This document shows, piece by piece, positions 36,301-48,997 of a DNA stretch of 64,000 nt (position 1 is its first letter; the number at the start of each line of letters is the position of its first letter). The stretch is taken from NCBI RefSeq assembly GCF_964355755.1, contig NC_092675.1:16941312-17005311 (forward strand). The letters are read 5' to 3'. The notes under the pieces were generated by a model. The model was not told where the DNA came from. It was given only the letters and a program-made list of their open reading frames with translations, and searched no databases. Source of the DNA: Antedon mediterranea. Taxonomy: Eukaryota; Echinodermata; Crinoidea; Comatulida; Antedonidae. Made by a program: the position numbers and the translations under genes.

Positions 36301-38917
36301 CGTGAAAAATGTAGTTAGCATTAATATACTGTATAGATTATTAATATTATTATTAATTATTGTATGAGAGGTAATACCTTAAAGTGAACTAGAGGCAACA
36401 CCTGAAAATCTGACATAGAACCAAAACAAGATATTGTTCCCATAGGCCTTTTTCACAAACACCTGCGTCTCTAGTGATTGATGTAAAGAGCAGTATGTAT
36501 AGACAAGCTTCAACTGTGATTTCAATATAGGTCATTGATGCATGTAATACTTATAACCTACTGAGACTATGGCACTAATAACTTGATGTCTTCAACATTA
36601 TGTAAAAAGTATCAAATCCATAAATAATTTGACTCTTGACACATCATTTTTGGGCGCTAAAACTAATTTTTATGTGCACGTTGCACATTTGAAATGCATT
36701 TGTAATCACTGACATCATGGTACGCTACTGTGGGTTTACAGTATGTCACTCTTGCAACCTGACTTCAGGCTTACATACAACAAGGCTTAATTCTACCCCT
36801 ATTATTTGGAACCATCTCCGCTCATTGCATGCATATCGCTCAGTGCTTTGCACCTCAGCTCATTATTCTACCAATGTCACTTTGACCCCCACCCCAAAAA
36901 ATAGTTTCTGTACTCATACTGTAGGTTGCATTTGGATTTTCTTTTGACCTCAAGAAATTCATTGTGAATTCAGTTGATTATCCCAGAACAATAGTTATTA
37001 AGTGGCAGTTTAGTCATGATCAGCATCAAATCTGATTCTTGGTACTGTATATAAATTTGTCCAGATATTATAGGCAAATTTGGTGATCAGCATCAGCATC
37101 AGCATCTCATATGTTCCACGTGTTCCTGTATCATAGATCCTAACCTAACCCTTAATTAAACCTAACTTTCCATGATAAAAATGATCATAGCTATAGTGCC
37201 ATGAAATGTTATTATCTGTGCGACACTTTATTCAAGGATGCTTTTTTAAGAGAGCAATGTTTTTTACCAATTGCTGAACTGCAATTTCCATTTTAAGTAA
37301 AGTTAACTCTTTAAACATATTGTTGTAGATAAAAGTAAAATAAATGCCTTTTAAAATAATATGCATTTCTGACCCTAGTTAGCTAACACTTACCTAGACC
37401 TATCTAATGATCTGCATAAGTACCATTTTTACCAAATAAGCATAAGTAATTTCACTGAATTTCAATTTGTGTTTATAAATTATTCTACTTTCATATATTT
37501 AAGAGCATTGCTATTAAGCAAGACCTACAGGGAATGAATATTAAAAAATAATAAAAAATCAATTGTAATAGACCTACATTTCTTTGAAGTTAAGTGAATC
37601 TCTTTTGAAAGGAGAAAGGAGAGCATCTCCAATTTTTGTTTTCAATCAGCACATCCAGTTCAGTCATTTGCAATTAATATCACTCATGTACTGCATGCAT
37701 TACTTCTAAAACTAACATTTATAAAGCCGATATTGAACTAAAAGAAATGCAATTTTGTAGTATAATCAGTAAATATGAAAGGTCAAAGTATAAACCGTAA
37801 ACTGCAAAAAAGACATTTTACCAATTTCTTATGATGCCTTTTTCAATGTTCATTGTTTATGAAATAAATATATAGCCGAGAAAAAGAAAGTCTATTCACT
37901 ATTTCATCTCAATGCACAACATCATTCCTGCAATTTCAACTTTTTTTAAAACATGTTGTATTGTGTCTTTTAAAAAGGACTTGTTTATAAATAAATGATA
38001 TATCGGTATCATACGACGTAATGCTCTCATGTTACGAAAGAAAATGATGACGGTGGTACGTTCCCACATGAGGGCGTTGTTGCGGACTGGTCCATTATAA
38101 ATACAGGGGTTTTCACTTTCGTATCCAAAGCCCTCCCTCTGGAGAGCACGGGCTATTGTCGGTTTATACAGGTAAGCTAGCACTCATAGACTACTAACAC
38201 CACTACTGGTTTGTGTAATATATTGATACTGGTTCATTGTTGTTGACCAATGAAGACGAATGAACAGTGTTTGGTGACACAAAGTTTTATGTGGCATCTA
38301 GTACATTTCAAGACAGTTTTTATTGTGTTATAAGATATTATTTCATACAAGTATATTTTTGCATTTTCTTTGAATGGTTTAATAAGTTTCCTTCTTTGCC
38401 TTCAAACTTGATATGCATCACAATAAATTAATTTATGATAGTAAATGAAATGTAAAACTGAAATATGAGCAGATTTGTTTACCTGATTTGAAAATGAGTA
38501 TCAAATGTTATTTAATCGGTAATTGTGGTCATTTCACGGTCAAGATGACCATTCACCTGAAATTCTACACAATTCTATTCACCTGAAATTCTACACAATT
38601 CTGTTACTGCTCAGTCATTTAATAATAAAAGCGCTTTCGATTTATGAGTAGCGAGGACACATGTCCCAATATCTCCACATGCACGCACACTAACATGATG
38701 TAGGTTGGTTGTTGGTCGTAGCAAATTGAAAGCTCCCTATTTATTCTATTCTTTACAAGTTTTTATATGACGCCCAACAAAGAACAAAGAGCCTAACAAT
38801 ACTTAGTAATTAATTAAAAAGAAAAGTTTTAAGTTGACGGTTAAATAGATTGTAATATAAAGATTGTTTGCCTCACTGCAGTGTTATAAATCATCCTTAA
38901 ATAATAAAAAGAAACTA

Positions 38918-39985
38918 TGTTTTAACTCGTCACTTTGACTAGTTAGTTATCCGCACAACAACACCACGTGCACGTATGCTAGACAATGCGAACAGAAAAA
39001 GATTACAGCACTTATGACCTGATCATAATATGTTGGTGCAAAATTCTGTCTATTTTGTGCCTTATAGTATATAGCATAGTTTACTGGACCCACCTTTTAT
39101 TCAAATTTTTAACATGATAACGTCATCAAAATTAAACATGAAGATAACAGTTTCAGAAGATAATTGTTTTAGCAGCAACATATTAAAATGTTGAAGAAAT
39201 TCTGATACATAGAATCAAGATACGCGCTCTTTTAAATTTGATGAACTATGACGCAAAAGATAAAAATCCAACTTTTTTTATTCAACATATGATGACGTCA
39301 CAACATCCGATTGGATGTAAAGATGAAAATAAGTGACCCACGTTGTCAAATTTTTGGAAGTGATGACGTCATCCAAATAAAAATAGTTGTAACTCATGCG
39401 AAAGATAATTGATTAACCTAGACAATATTACAAACTGGGGGAAAATAGAGTACGAATAAGTGAGATGCATTCTATTAAATGCGATTGCTAAGACGAAAAA
39501 GACAACTTGTCGAGCAACAAAGTTTGAATTCATATCTACAACTCATTAGCTTTCAAAATAAGTTGAAAAAATGGTGGGTCAACAGTCTTCCTGAATAGAT
39601 AATAGATTTGAAATAGGCATATTTTTTCATAAATTTGCATTGAATTTGCAATTTTTAAGCGCACGGTTTTAAATAGTTTAACATTATTCTGCAATTAATA
39701 TTAATAAAAATGAATGAAATCTATCACAGAAGGTGTGAAGAACAAAAATCAATTGCAAAAACGGCCTTTCTATGCTATGTACAAGCTGTGCGTGCAACGG
39801 CAAAAAAATGGAAAATTTTGAAATGCTCAAAATGTCCTGAAACGTATAGAAAATGTGCATGTAACTTTGTGTAAAACATGCCATTTTTAATCCACAGAAA
39901 GTTGATATGAATTAAATTTTCAACAAGTGTCAATACAAAATGACTTTTGTTTTTTAATTCATCATCTGTGCAGAACCTCATTTTA
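38918..39985 (+). mobile_element. terminal-hairpin family, copy C, 3'-truncated
   Basis: The copy begins AACTCGTCACTTTGACTAGT followed by TAGTTATCCGC and CCACGTGCACGT, matching the starts of the copies at 58057 and 59603. It contains ATGATGACGTCACAACATCC and GTAACTTTGTGTAAAACATG in the same order as those copies. It stops near AATGACTTTTGTTTTTTAAT, about 400-500 bp before the equivalent 3' end. Minus-strand frames across it are incidental. Confidence 0.7.
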
Positions 39986-41418
39986 GTATAGTCGCAATTT
40001 AATTAAATATTTAATAAATTTAGCTACGATGTTTGTACTCTTTACTGTACATTACCAATGTTTACCAGTAGGCCAACAAAACTAAGCTAGAGTAGGCCTA
40101 AGTCCATCCGCAAGAGGACATTCGACGCGAGCTATATAGTGCATCGTTTTTCTCTTTTTTCTTGTACTTAACCATAACATACAAGGACTGACCTAGGTTA
40201 ATGTTTTTAAAAGTAACAATGCATTATATTTACAAAACATCAACAATTGTAAGGAAAGTGAAAATTCAGTATTAGGAACAGTTGCAGTATTACTTTAGAA
40301 GTGATTACAATTTTAAATTTACATTGTGATTATTTCCAACAATGGCTTGCGACAATAATCTGAAAATAAATGCTTAATGTCAATGTTTCTGAACAATTTA
40401 ACGTACTGTAGTATAAATGCCATCTGATGTAATAAGCTGTGTGTCGGCAAAACTATTGAAATTGTGTGTCGATAGAAAAGCGTGCACAAGGTGAAACAAA
40501 GACCTTTAATTTTCAAATGTTTTATAGCTTTCACATTTTATTATATATCCATTATTGTACATTACACATTATACAATGCCATTTATGAAAATTGGAAATC
40601 ATCTTTTGTACACAATAGAGAGAGAGATGCTTCTAAAAACTACTTTCAGTGTCTTTACTACTACTTTATCAAGATGTAGCCATACTAAAATGACATTTAA
40701 ATTTCTTCTCTACATTTTTATGTGAGTAAATACGAATACGAATACAAGAAGTTTAAACAAGTTTTTTCCATTAGTTTTCATCAAGCTAATAAAGCCAGTT
40801 TATAACATTCTGTACTTTAGAAATGATCTACATACAATGATGTACATGGTAGCACACAAAACTGACAATCTAATTTAATAGAGGATCGACATGTCTATAA
40901 GAACTGCAGTTTTCGTAACTAATTTTAACATAACAACATTTTTTCATTTCACAGCCTAATTTTTGCTATAGCTAAAACTGATTCTTGGTTTCATTGTGGA
41001 TTAGTATCACTACAAAGAGAGTCAGATAAAAAAAAATATTTAAAAAAAAAAGGGTTTTTTTTTGTAGTTTTCTAGATACCGGAAATTCTGTTAAAATTTT
41101 CCTTTTTCCTTTTACAAAAACAGTACTACAGCAAAATGTATGTATACCGGTAATTAGTATGTAAAAAAAAGCTAGACTAGAACAATCATGTCATGGTCAA
41201 TACGTGACTAGTTGATGTTTCTCACAATCACTAATGGTTTTGAATGTCTTTTCCCAAGTTAAAAGATCATTTTCCTATTGGGTTACCCAGTAGGAAGCGC
41301 AATGGATAGGATAGATACAACAACCATTGGAACCATTTGTATGTTAATGGCTTCTTTTCTGATCTGGTTTGCTAGTATGGGGTGCTTGCAACAGGTGCCT
41401 AATAACCTTCATATCTTT

Positions 41419-42191
41419 GGCCCTGTTTCTGCTGCCAACTAAATACCGTATATTATACGGTATTTTTTTAATACCGTATATATACGGTATATTTTTGGCA
41501 GCAGAAACTGCGCTCATAAAAAATATACCGTATTTTGTATACCGTATTTTCCCCACAAAATTTGTGGATAAAATACGGTATTTACAAATTTATACCGTAT
41601 TTTTTGTACCCGTTTCTGCTGCCTATAAAAAATACCGTATTTTTTTTTTACATGACAAAAGGTCAACATTCGTGTTTTTATTTTCTGTCGCTGTACACAC
41701 GTGTATAGATATATTCGGCGAAAATGTGGAGCGAAGACGTCACAGTTTTACTAAATAAATGTGTGTGGGGAAGCTAAAATGTCTGGCCAACTAAAAGGTA
41801 ATAAAAGGGACAACCACATTTATAAAGACGTTTCTAAAAAAATAAAGCAGGAGTATGGAATAGACTTGTCTCCAAAGCAAGTAAACTCAAAGCTGAAGAG
41901 CCTGCGAAAGCAGTACAACATTGCAAAATACAATAACTCGGGGAGGGAACGAATTAATTGTCCTCATTACGATGTTTTCTGTACTCTCACAACATCTCTA
42001 TCACAAGGGCTAGGCCGTGAGTGAGACGTAAAACTTCCTTTATTGCAACTTTTAATTATCGACCAAATAAATGAATGGCAATTTGGATAAAAAAGATCGA
42101 CCACCCAAGAAGTATTGTTAGCAGAAATGGGGTACTAAAAAATACCGTATTTTTATACCGTATTTTGAGCAGTTGCAGCAGAAACAGGTCC
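41419..42191 (+). mobile_element. PIF/Harbinger-type element with SANT frame, ATACCGTAT type
   Basis: The left terminus GGCCCTGTTTCTGCTGCC is matched by the inverted right terminus ending GCAGCAGAAACAGGTCC, and TTT flanks both ends. Nine ATACCGTAT or ATACGGTAT words lie in the first 230 bp and two near the right end. The terminal motif itself recurs internally (GGCAGCAGAAACTGCGC and CCGTTTCTGCTGCC). The 773 bp enclose one broken Myb/SANT-like frame and no transposase, so the element is non-autonomous now. Confidence 0.85.
41724..42024 (+). pseudogene. Myb/SANT-like DNA-binding protein of the 41.4 kb element, frameshifted
   Basis: An ATG at 41724 opens MWSEDVTVLLNKCVWG. A one-base deletion in the GTGTGTGGGGAAG run then shifts the frame to GEAKMSGQLKGNKRDNHIYK, followed by DVSKKI..DLSPKQVNSKLKSLRKQY, and stops at 42022-42024. 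The order W-[ST]-E-[ED], WGEAKM, a basic HIY block and KQVNSKLKSLRKQY is that of the trihelix/MADF-like Myb-SANT domains encoded by PIF/Harbinger elements, which bind element ends and help recruit the transposase. Without the shift the domain would be nearly complete (about 95 residues). The sister element at 49 kb encodes the same domain. Confidence 0.75.
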
Positions 42192-44756
42192 TTTGTTAAC
42201 TAAAGTTAACTACCTATCTGTAGAATTGAATTAATTTGTTACTTTTTGTGTTAAAATCTAAAGATATATCATTTAAAGTTGTCTGAAACTTGTACAATGT
42301 TGCCTTTTCATTTAATTTTCTTTTTATTACCATTTTATATTCTGAAAACTTGCATTTTGTTTTGGTAAAAGAGAGATTTAAAAATCTTAATACATTATTT
42401 AAACATTTTTCTCCCCTGAATAATATTTGTTCGAATTTCAGTCTAACTTTTAAAACAATACAATTTAAACCTAAGAAGAAATAAAGTAATAGTGATATAC
42501 ATTTTTTTTTAATTATCCATTTGCTTTAAAATTTACAATTTATAAATTAGTATTTTTTAATTAAAAAAAAAAGTTATTTGTACCATACATACAACAAATT
42601 AAATTCACAACATTAATACAGAAAATGTTTTTTTTTTTTTTTCGTAAGTAATGTTTTCATGCGTGTGGTCACACATAGTCATCAATTCCACTTAACACTG
42701 GTTCACTGTGTGACGCTACTTGTCCTACATTTAATAAAAGAACTATTGATGAACAAGATTTACTTTTTAGCATATATGCATTATATCTAATCACCTTCCA
42801 AAATATAGTCTTGCTCTCACTCTCAGAATTAATATTTTGGAATGCTTTGACAGCTAGCATTTAATAGACCAAATGAACCCCACTTGAAAATATATAGTAG
42901 GCATCAATAGCCTAATGTAAAAATCACTATCTTCTATGCTCTGACATTGGACACTGTCAGTCCAATCATGTTTAGGTTTCTGGAAAATCAATGTTACGGT
43001 ACTGGAAAATCTAGGCCGGTCATTGGAAAACCCAGCTGTCTGGAAAGTGCAGTTTTCAGAATGCATTTTAATAGAATTTTAGGGAGATTTTTCACAGTAT
43101 TCAAAAACTGAGCATACAGTAGGTGAAATTGAATATTGAATATGCATATCGTGTTTTCATTAATAATTACCAGTAAGTATGTCAAACATAAGCATAAGCA
43201 ATGTCTTTAAGTGACAACTGTCTCAAGATTTTAAAAGTAAGCAAATGATGAATTTTAAACCAGTTTCACTTGACACAAATCACATATTCGATATTATAAA
43301 AAAAATTGATTGGGAAAAAGAAAAGTGGAACAATGATGCATGTTTTATTTATTACCCTGAACTTCTTTTGGAATCAACACTGCTCTGAACTGATTCTGGG
43401 TATACAGTAACTAGAAGAGGTAGAAAAATGCTTTATTTGATCACTGGATAGATAGACAGAATTGTTTTTCATTCATTTAATTTTTACAATACATCTTAAA
43501 TGTTATGTTTGTATCCACTAGCGAATTTTGGTTTAGTTCTGTGAAAGTTTCAAGAAAGCAAATTAGCATTAATTTTACTAGTCAATAGAAGTAACTATTT
43601 TAAATCTACTAGCAAATTGCCAAGCCCTATAGATCCTGATATTGATAACAATTATTACTTTTTAGATGTATCTAAGAACATACTGAATAGTGGCCTAAAA
43701 TTAATATGCATATATACATCTGTATTTTGTAGTTTACTTAATACAATAGAACAAAAACAAATTTGAGTTAAAATAAATTGTTAAATAAATCAAAGATCTC
43801 AATTTCTTCTGAAGATGATGAATAGATGAATTTATGGTAATCAGGCAAAAGGCAGGAAAAATTTGCAGAAGAAAAGTAAACCTTAACTAGATCCATAATT
43901 GTCCAATAATCGTTGTACAAAGAATTTGCAATCATAATGCTGCATAAAGTATAGACTTGTTGTCGTGTTATCTACAATTCATAAAGACTTCCACATTTAT
44001 AAGATTCCTAATACTTACTCTTTATATGTTTTCTGTATATTTTAGATTCATTTGCAACATACATCAACTTGGATTTCTACTAATGGTTGTTTTAAAGCTA
44101 AAAGAAATGCTTAAAATCCCTTGCTTCTTAGCAAACACAGTATCAAATTTCCCTATTGATGCATGTCTTAATTATAGAATACTTCATACACTTGGTTACT
44201 CAACTTGTGATGTCTCTATTAAAATGTTTATTACTTTGTTGTAATATAATTTGTCTAGAGATAATCCTACTAAACTTTACATGTTTTTATCCTATCTATA
44301 TTATAATAAACTTTTCTTTAAACAAGAAACTGGCTTGTTAGTTTTGATGAAATTAACTAAACATTATACAGTAACTTGTTAGTATCGTAAGGTCTTTATT
44401 ACAACAGAGGGGCTTTCTGGTATTTGATATTTTCAAGGCATTTTTTCAGATAACTTAATCCTTATAATTAGAAGGGTGATAATAATGCGAAATCGCAGAT
44501 ACTTTTCTGAATCAGATACTAGGGCAATTTTTGTAAGCAAGTAACTTGAGAGAACTCATACTATGATCCTAATGCATTTAGGAGTATTTAATCTACTCTG
44601 CCCTATCATGGTAATAATAATATGACAATGTCAAGTAATATAAGGCCTGGATTCAGGCCTAATCATACTGTGTCAGGTTTAAGTTAAAGCTAAAAAAAAA
44701 TAAAACTTGTATTTCAATCATCATCAAGAACTATTATTATTATTTTATGAGATAAA

Positions 44757-44923
44757 GTTAACTCTTTCAATACCGGACTTTCTGAAAACCAGACTTTCTT
44801 GAGGCCCAAAAAATCCTAAATAAATTTTTCCCATTAAAAAAAACATTCCAAATACCAGGTTTTTTTTCCAAGAAACCAAACATATAGGCCAGCCCAAAGC
44901 TGTCCAGTATTGGAAGAGTTGAC
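44757..44923. mobile_element. MITE with imperfect 22-bp inverted ends
   Basis: GTTAACTCTTTCAATACCGG at the left is mirrored with few mismatches by the inverted sequence ending at 44923 (read inward, GTCAACTCTTCCAATACTGG). Inward from that right end the sequence is AGTCAACTC..CTGGACAG, the CAGT..GGACA layout common in pogo/Tigger-like Tc1-mariner MITEs; that assignment is inference. Repeated GACTTTCT and ACCAG words occur inside. A related motif cluster (TGGAAAATC, TGGAAAACCC) is present at about 42978-43050. Confidence 0.6.
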
Positions 44924-45219
44924 TGTGTATTGGTGTAAAAATCCCAAACAAAATGTTGTTTTCGTACGAACTGATGGCAGTTGCATATAACCTTCAAGGC
45001 TCACTCAGTGTTCTCTCCAGGATTCACATCAAGCGCCACGCTTCCGTACCCCTGGGGGTTGGATACCGACACTAAGTACATGAGTCCCAGTCAATGTGAG
45101 GCGATTTTTGGTATTTGACATCCTAGATGAATTTGTATATTATTATTATGAAAAAGTAAACAAACAACTTGATTATTAGTTATTTTAAATACAAGACTTG
45201 TTTTTATTGTATTTTGCAG

Positions 45220-45316
45220 CTAGTGTTGGTAGTGGTGTTATTCATTACAGTGGTCATCAACATTGTCTTCATTGCGGACACTGGCAAACGTCTACGAGAG
45301 CAAGTTATTGTAGAAG
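45220..45316 (+). CDS. POMGNT1 homologue, coding exon 2 (membrane anchor)
   Basis: The exon is bounded by TATTTTGCAG and GAAG|GTAAGA and enters in phase 0, fitting exon 1, and leaves in phase 1. It encodes LVLVVVLFITVVINIVFI, an 18-residue hydrophobic signal anchor, then ADTGKRLREQVIVE. Human POMGNT1 has [20 protein letters not shown] at this point, with the same V-N-I..DT-(x)R pattern. The protein is a type II Golgi membrane protein, so residues after the anchor face the lumen. The conserved hydrophobic segment, intron phases and flanking exons make this convincing. Confidence 0.87.
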
Positions 45317-47756
45317 GTAAGAGATATGGATATGGTTGTACAGTATGCTTAAGTGTAACACTCCCTCAGGCTAAATTAGGACCCCAAACTTTGGTAAATT
45401 CATTCTTAATGCAATCCCCCTATTATTTACCAAATGTTATTATGTTATTATCTATATTGGTGAGAGAGTTCGTTTGTTTGTTTGTTTATACAAATTTTTG
45501 TTACTGCACGTACCCTTACATATGGAATATCAAAATGATCGCAATTGTACCGGGAAAGTTCTAAACTATATTTGAACATCATCCGCCATCTAGGATCCAA
45601 GTTAGGGACCAAAATGTGCCACTGAGGGATTATGGGTTGGTAGTGATGGCTAACATAATTTGTACTGGAACCGACTTAAACACATCACCCAGTATCTGGG
45701 GTATGGTTGGATGGGGGAGAAAGAGGAGCGAAAATACTGGCGTAATGAAGTAGCCTATATGATTGGAATTGTACTAGGAAAAGTTACTACATTTGAACTG
45801 TCCAGGGGAGGAGTTAAGGTTTGTTGATTGTGGCTGTGATGGTGAGAGGAGAAAGAAGGCTGGGGGACCGCAGTATCAAATTTAGATATTTATAATTATC
45901 AGCCAATTTGACACCTATTCATTTACACAGTTAAACCATTATTAGGCCTATCTCTCTCAAATTGAAGCTAAAGTTGAATTGAATTTGTCCTTCACTGGAA
46001 AGAATATGTTTTTAAAAAAGAGCGTGGGGTGTTATTGAAGAGGGGTGGAGGTTGGTGAGTATAGGGAAATACTGGTGTCGGATGTACTGTGAAGTCTTTA
46101 AACTAATCATGGCGGGTTTCAAAATTAGTTTTAAAGTATATATGCTAGTATTATTATACTTGGTCATTATGGTGATGTGTAATTACCAAGTCTGCTGCAA
46201 TTCAACTGCACGATAAAAAGAAACTTGGAATCCCACAATGCAGCTGGGATGTAAAACAACAATCTGGATATATCAATTTGAAGTCATCATCAGAGAATAA
46301 GCACACAGCTAGTAGGTTTTGTTTTTTAGTTCAGAATAATTAGTCTGGTTTCATTGTAAAAAAGTTCCTGTTCTGCTTGAGCAACAAAGAGAGTTATCAT
46401 GAAAAGAAAGTGTAGATTTTTTGGACATATGATATGACAAGGAATTTTGCAGGAAGAATATAAGGTAAAAGACAAAAAAACAGACCTTGTAGAAATGGAG
46501 TGATGACATCAAAGAATGGATCAACACCAAAAGTTATTAAAAATGTGTGAGGCAAGCATTGGATAGAGATGACTGGCAAAGCATGACTTCCAACATGAAG
46601 ATGGAACCAATAGATAGATAGACATACACTTTGTTAAACTGAGAAAAATGTCCAGTGTGGTTGCAGCCTCACAGTGTTACAAACAAAAAACCTTATTTTT
46701 GTATTCTTTAAAGATCAATGTGATAATTTATAAATAACATTTTAATGAAATAGACTTGTCCTGGATTATTTTGAGTTTGAGACAGACATACTATCATTTG
46801 ATGTCCATCAATTCTAATCCATTTAATTTTATATAATAATATCTATAATTGACCTTGACATTCACAAACATATTTGTTAATGTTTTAATTTGATTTAATG
46901 ACATACAAAATCCAAAAGGAAAAGGTACTGTATGGTCATATGTTATTTACTTATGTAGACAAACAATTCTATAATCCAATGTTCCAATGAGTGGTTCAGT
47001 ACTAGTTACAAACCTCCACGTCCAATAAAATCTGCATATTTAATGGCCTAGCATTTTGTCTAGCCTTCATTGATTTCATAGATTGAATCACTGGATTAAT
47101 TCATAGAGTTTACTTTGGAACAGAAGCTGTGCTGTAAAACAAATTTAATGAATGTTTCATAATCATTGTACATTAATGTAAGGGGATGATTTTTTATGTT
47201 TATGTCGATTATTTATTATGGAATAATCACAAATCATCATCTTCTTTCTATACTTATCCACAAATGATAAATACCTAGAATTAAAACTAATGATGCTACT
47301 GTAACTATAATGTACATTATTAACATTGTGATTCAAATTGTCTTTCATGGCTGATGACTGTGTTTAAGGTTGATAATAAGAATTGTAGATGTCAAGCAAT
47401 AACAGGTTGGATTTTTATCGATTCTATAAACTTAGCAATTTCCTTTATTTGATGCCTTAATTAAGAATCCTATCTTCATTCCATTTGCTTAATATTAAAA
47501 TAGTAAGAGCCCAAGATTGATTTTCCATCTGAAAATGACCTAGTCCTCCTTGTTAACCTCTGAAAACTTTGCACAAACTAGCTTTACTGAGAGTAGTACT
47601 ACCATATTTGAGTGAGTCATGGGTGGGTCTAGAGGTGAGGGTGGCTTGGGCAGATGCAGCTGTGGCATGGTTGCATGCTCCTCTACGCTTTTTGACAGCT
47701 AAAATATATATTTTTTTTTTAGTTATTTAAAAGAATATATTTTGTTAGTTAGTGTC

Positions 47757-47875
47757 TGTTACAACCGCTAATGTAGAAAATGCCAGCTAATGTCGAAACA
47801 ACCGTTAATGTAGAACAATCCACCGCTAATGTAGTAAAACATCCAGCTAATGTAGAAACACCAACAGCTTAGTAG
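47757..47875. repeat. repeat of CTAATGTAGAAA motifs
   Basis: Five or more copies of a roughly 20-bp motif, [CG]CTAATGT[AC]GAAA with an intervening ACAACC or ATCC, run across this segment. A diverged copy of the same arrangement (AATGTCGAAACAACCGTTTA and beyond) is at 51441-51510, so it is an interspersed repeat rather than a local array. No function is evident. Confidence 0.6.
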
Positions 47876-47994
47876 TAAATACAAATCAACACAAATAATG
47901 TAGAAATGTTAGTTATTGTAAAAAATGTTCTTTATTTTACAAAAATGTCTAAATCATCTGCAAGTGCATTGATCTTTTACAATAGCTATCAGTC

Positions 47995-48205
47995 TTTCCA
48001 CATCTCGTAAGCAAAACAACCACATATCGTAAGCAACCATCTCTGTTAAGGGATCGCTTCTTATAATTGACCACCTCTCGTAAGCGAACACCTCTCTTAA
48101 CAACCACACTTCTCATTATTGACTATCTCCCGTCACGACCTCTCGTTATTGACCACCTCTATTGAACGACCACCGTTTCTTTTAAGGTGGTCCTTTACAA
48201 GAGGT
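47995..48205. repeat. degenerate repeat of ACCACCTCTCGTAAGC motifs
   Basis: About nine imperfect copies of a 17-20 bp motif, such as GACCACCTCTCGTAAGCG, GACCACCTCTATTGAACG and CCACATCTCGTAAGC, follow one another, ending with an inverted GGTGGTCC..AAGAGGTC. The composition resembles non-autonomous transposon ends made of short subrepeats. No clear termini were found. Confidence 0.55.
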
Positions 48206-48997
48206 CATCACTGCTAAGTGGTGTGATATTTATGGAGGGATGGGTTTTTTAGATATTGTTAAATGATGAGAAGCGTACCCTTAACAGAGAAGATGGTCGT
48301 TCAATAGAAGTACTAAAGTAGTATTAAAAGTACAATATAAACACTCTTTTAATATTAAAGCTAAACCTATTTGTTTTTTCTATACTGTAGGTCCATGAAG
48401 AAATGTTAGAATCTTTTTTATACTGTATTGTATTTTTTGCCACTATAATGTCCAATACAATATAGATAAAAAGTTCTACACAACAATTTTACTATGGAGT
48501 ATGAAGCATCATTACATTATTATTGTTAAAAGGTTTTAGAGGCATTACTTTTCTGTAAACGCCATGTAATTCAGCAGATGCTGCAACTTTTTTTATTAAT
48601 GAAAAATATGAACTTGACTTGACCATAGTACAGAGCAGTTGTTTACAGAAAGAATTACTTTTATGTAGTAAAACTGTAAATGTATTTTTGTCTGCTTGCT
48701 TGTTTGCCTAGCCTTCAGAATAATAGCCCCATTTGAGAAATAATACTAGATAAAATGATATAAGTTAAGTATTTGTTTACATTAACAGTAATCTTTTGAG
48801 CACAATCTGATTCCAGTTTTATGTAGCGTATAATTTAGCCTTCAGAACAAAATCTGCTTCAGAATTTCAGATTTTATCGCCCATGAACATTTTTATTGGA
48901 ATAAGATTTTATCAACAATCATTCACTTGTCATAAAAGTTGCTGTGTAATTTTTATTGAGTGTTTGTTATTGTTTTATATATAATACAGGAAACATT

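Larger units (their letters stand above)
21839..45219 (+). other. POMGNT1 intron 1 (about 23.4 kb)
   Basis: The intron lies between the GTAAGG donor at 21839 and the TTTTGCAG acceptor ending at 45219. No other gene is recognised inside it. It holds a reverse-transcriptase fossil, several TIR elements, three PIF/Harbinger-type insertions and two copies of a terminal-hairpin family, described separately. Stretches not listed individually (23006-25331, 29773-31262, 36301-38917, 39986-41418 and 42192-44756) are AT-rich with no gene or clear repeat. A 26-bp duplication lies at about 38548-38600. Confidence 0.8.

Noticed and set aside
37899-38183. A 94-codon minus-strand frame, and on the plus strand TATAAATA (38095) followed by CAG|GTAAGC (38168), as a promoter and first exon
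   Set aside because: No protein similarity in any frame, the plus-strand frames contain stops, and the POMGNT1 first coding exon was found at 21.7 kb, so this is not needed.
41369-41758. 129-codon plus-strand frame rich in YRIxYGIF
   Set aside because: It is simply the ATACCGTAT/ATACGGTAT array of the Harbinger-type element read in one frame.
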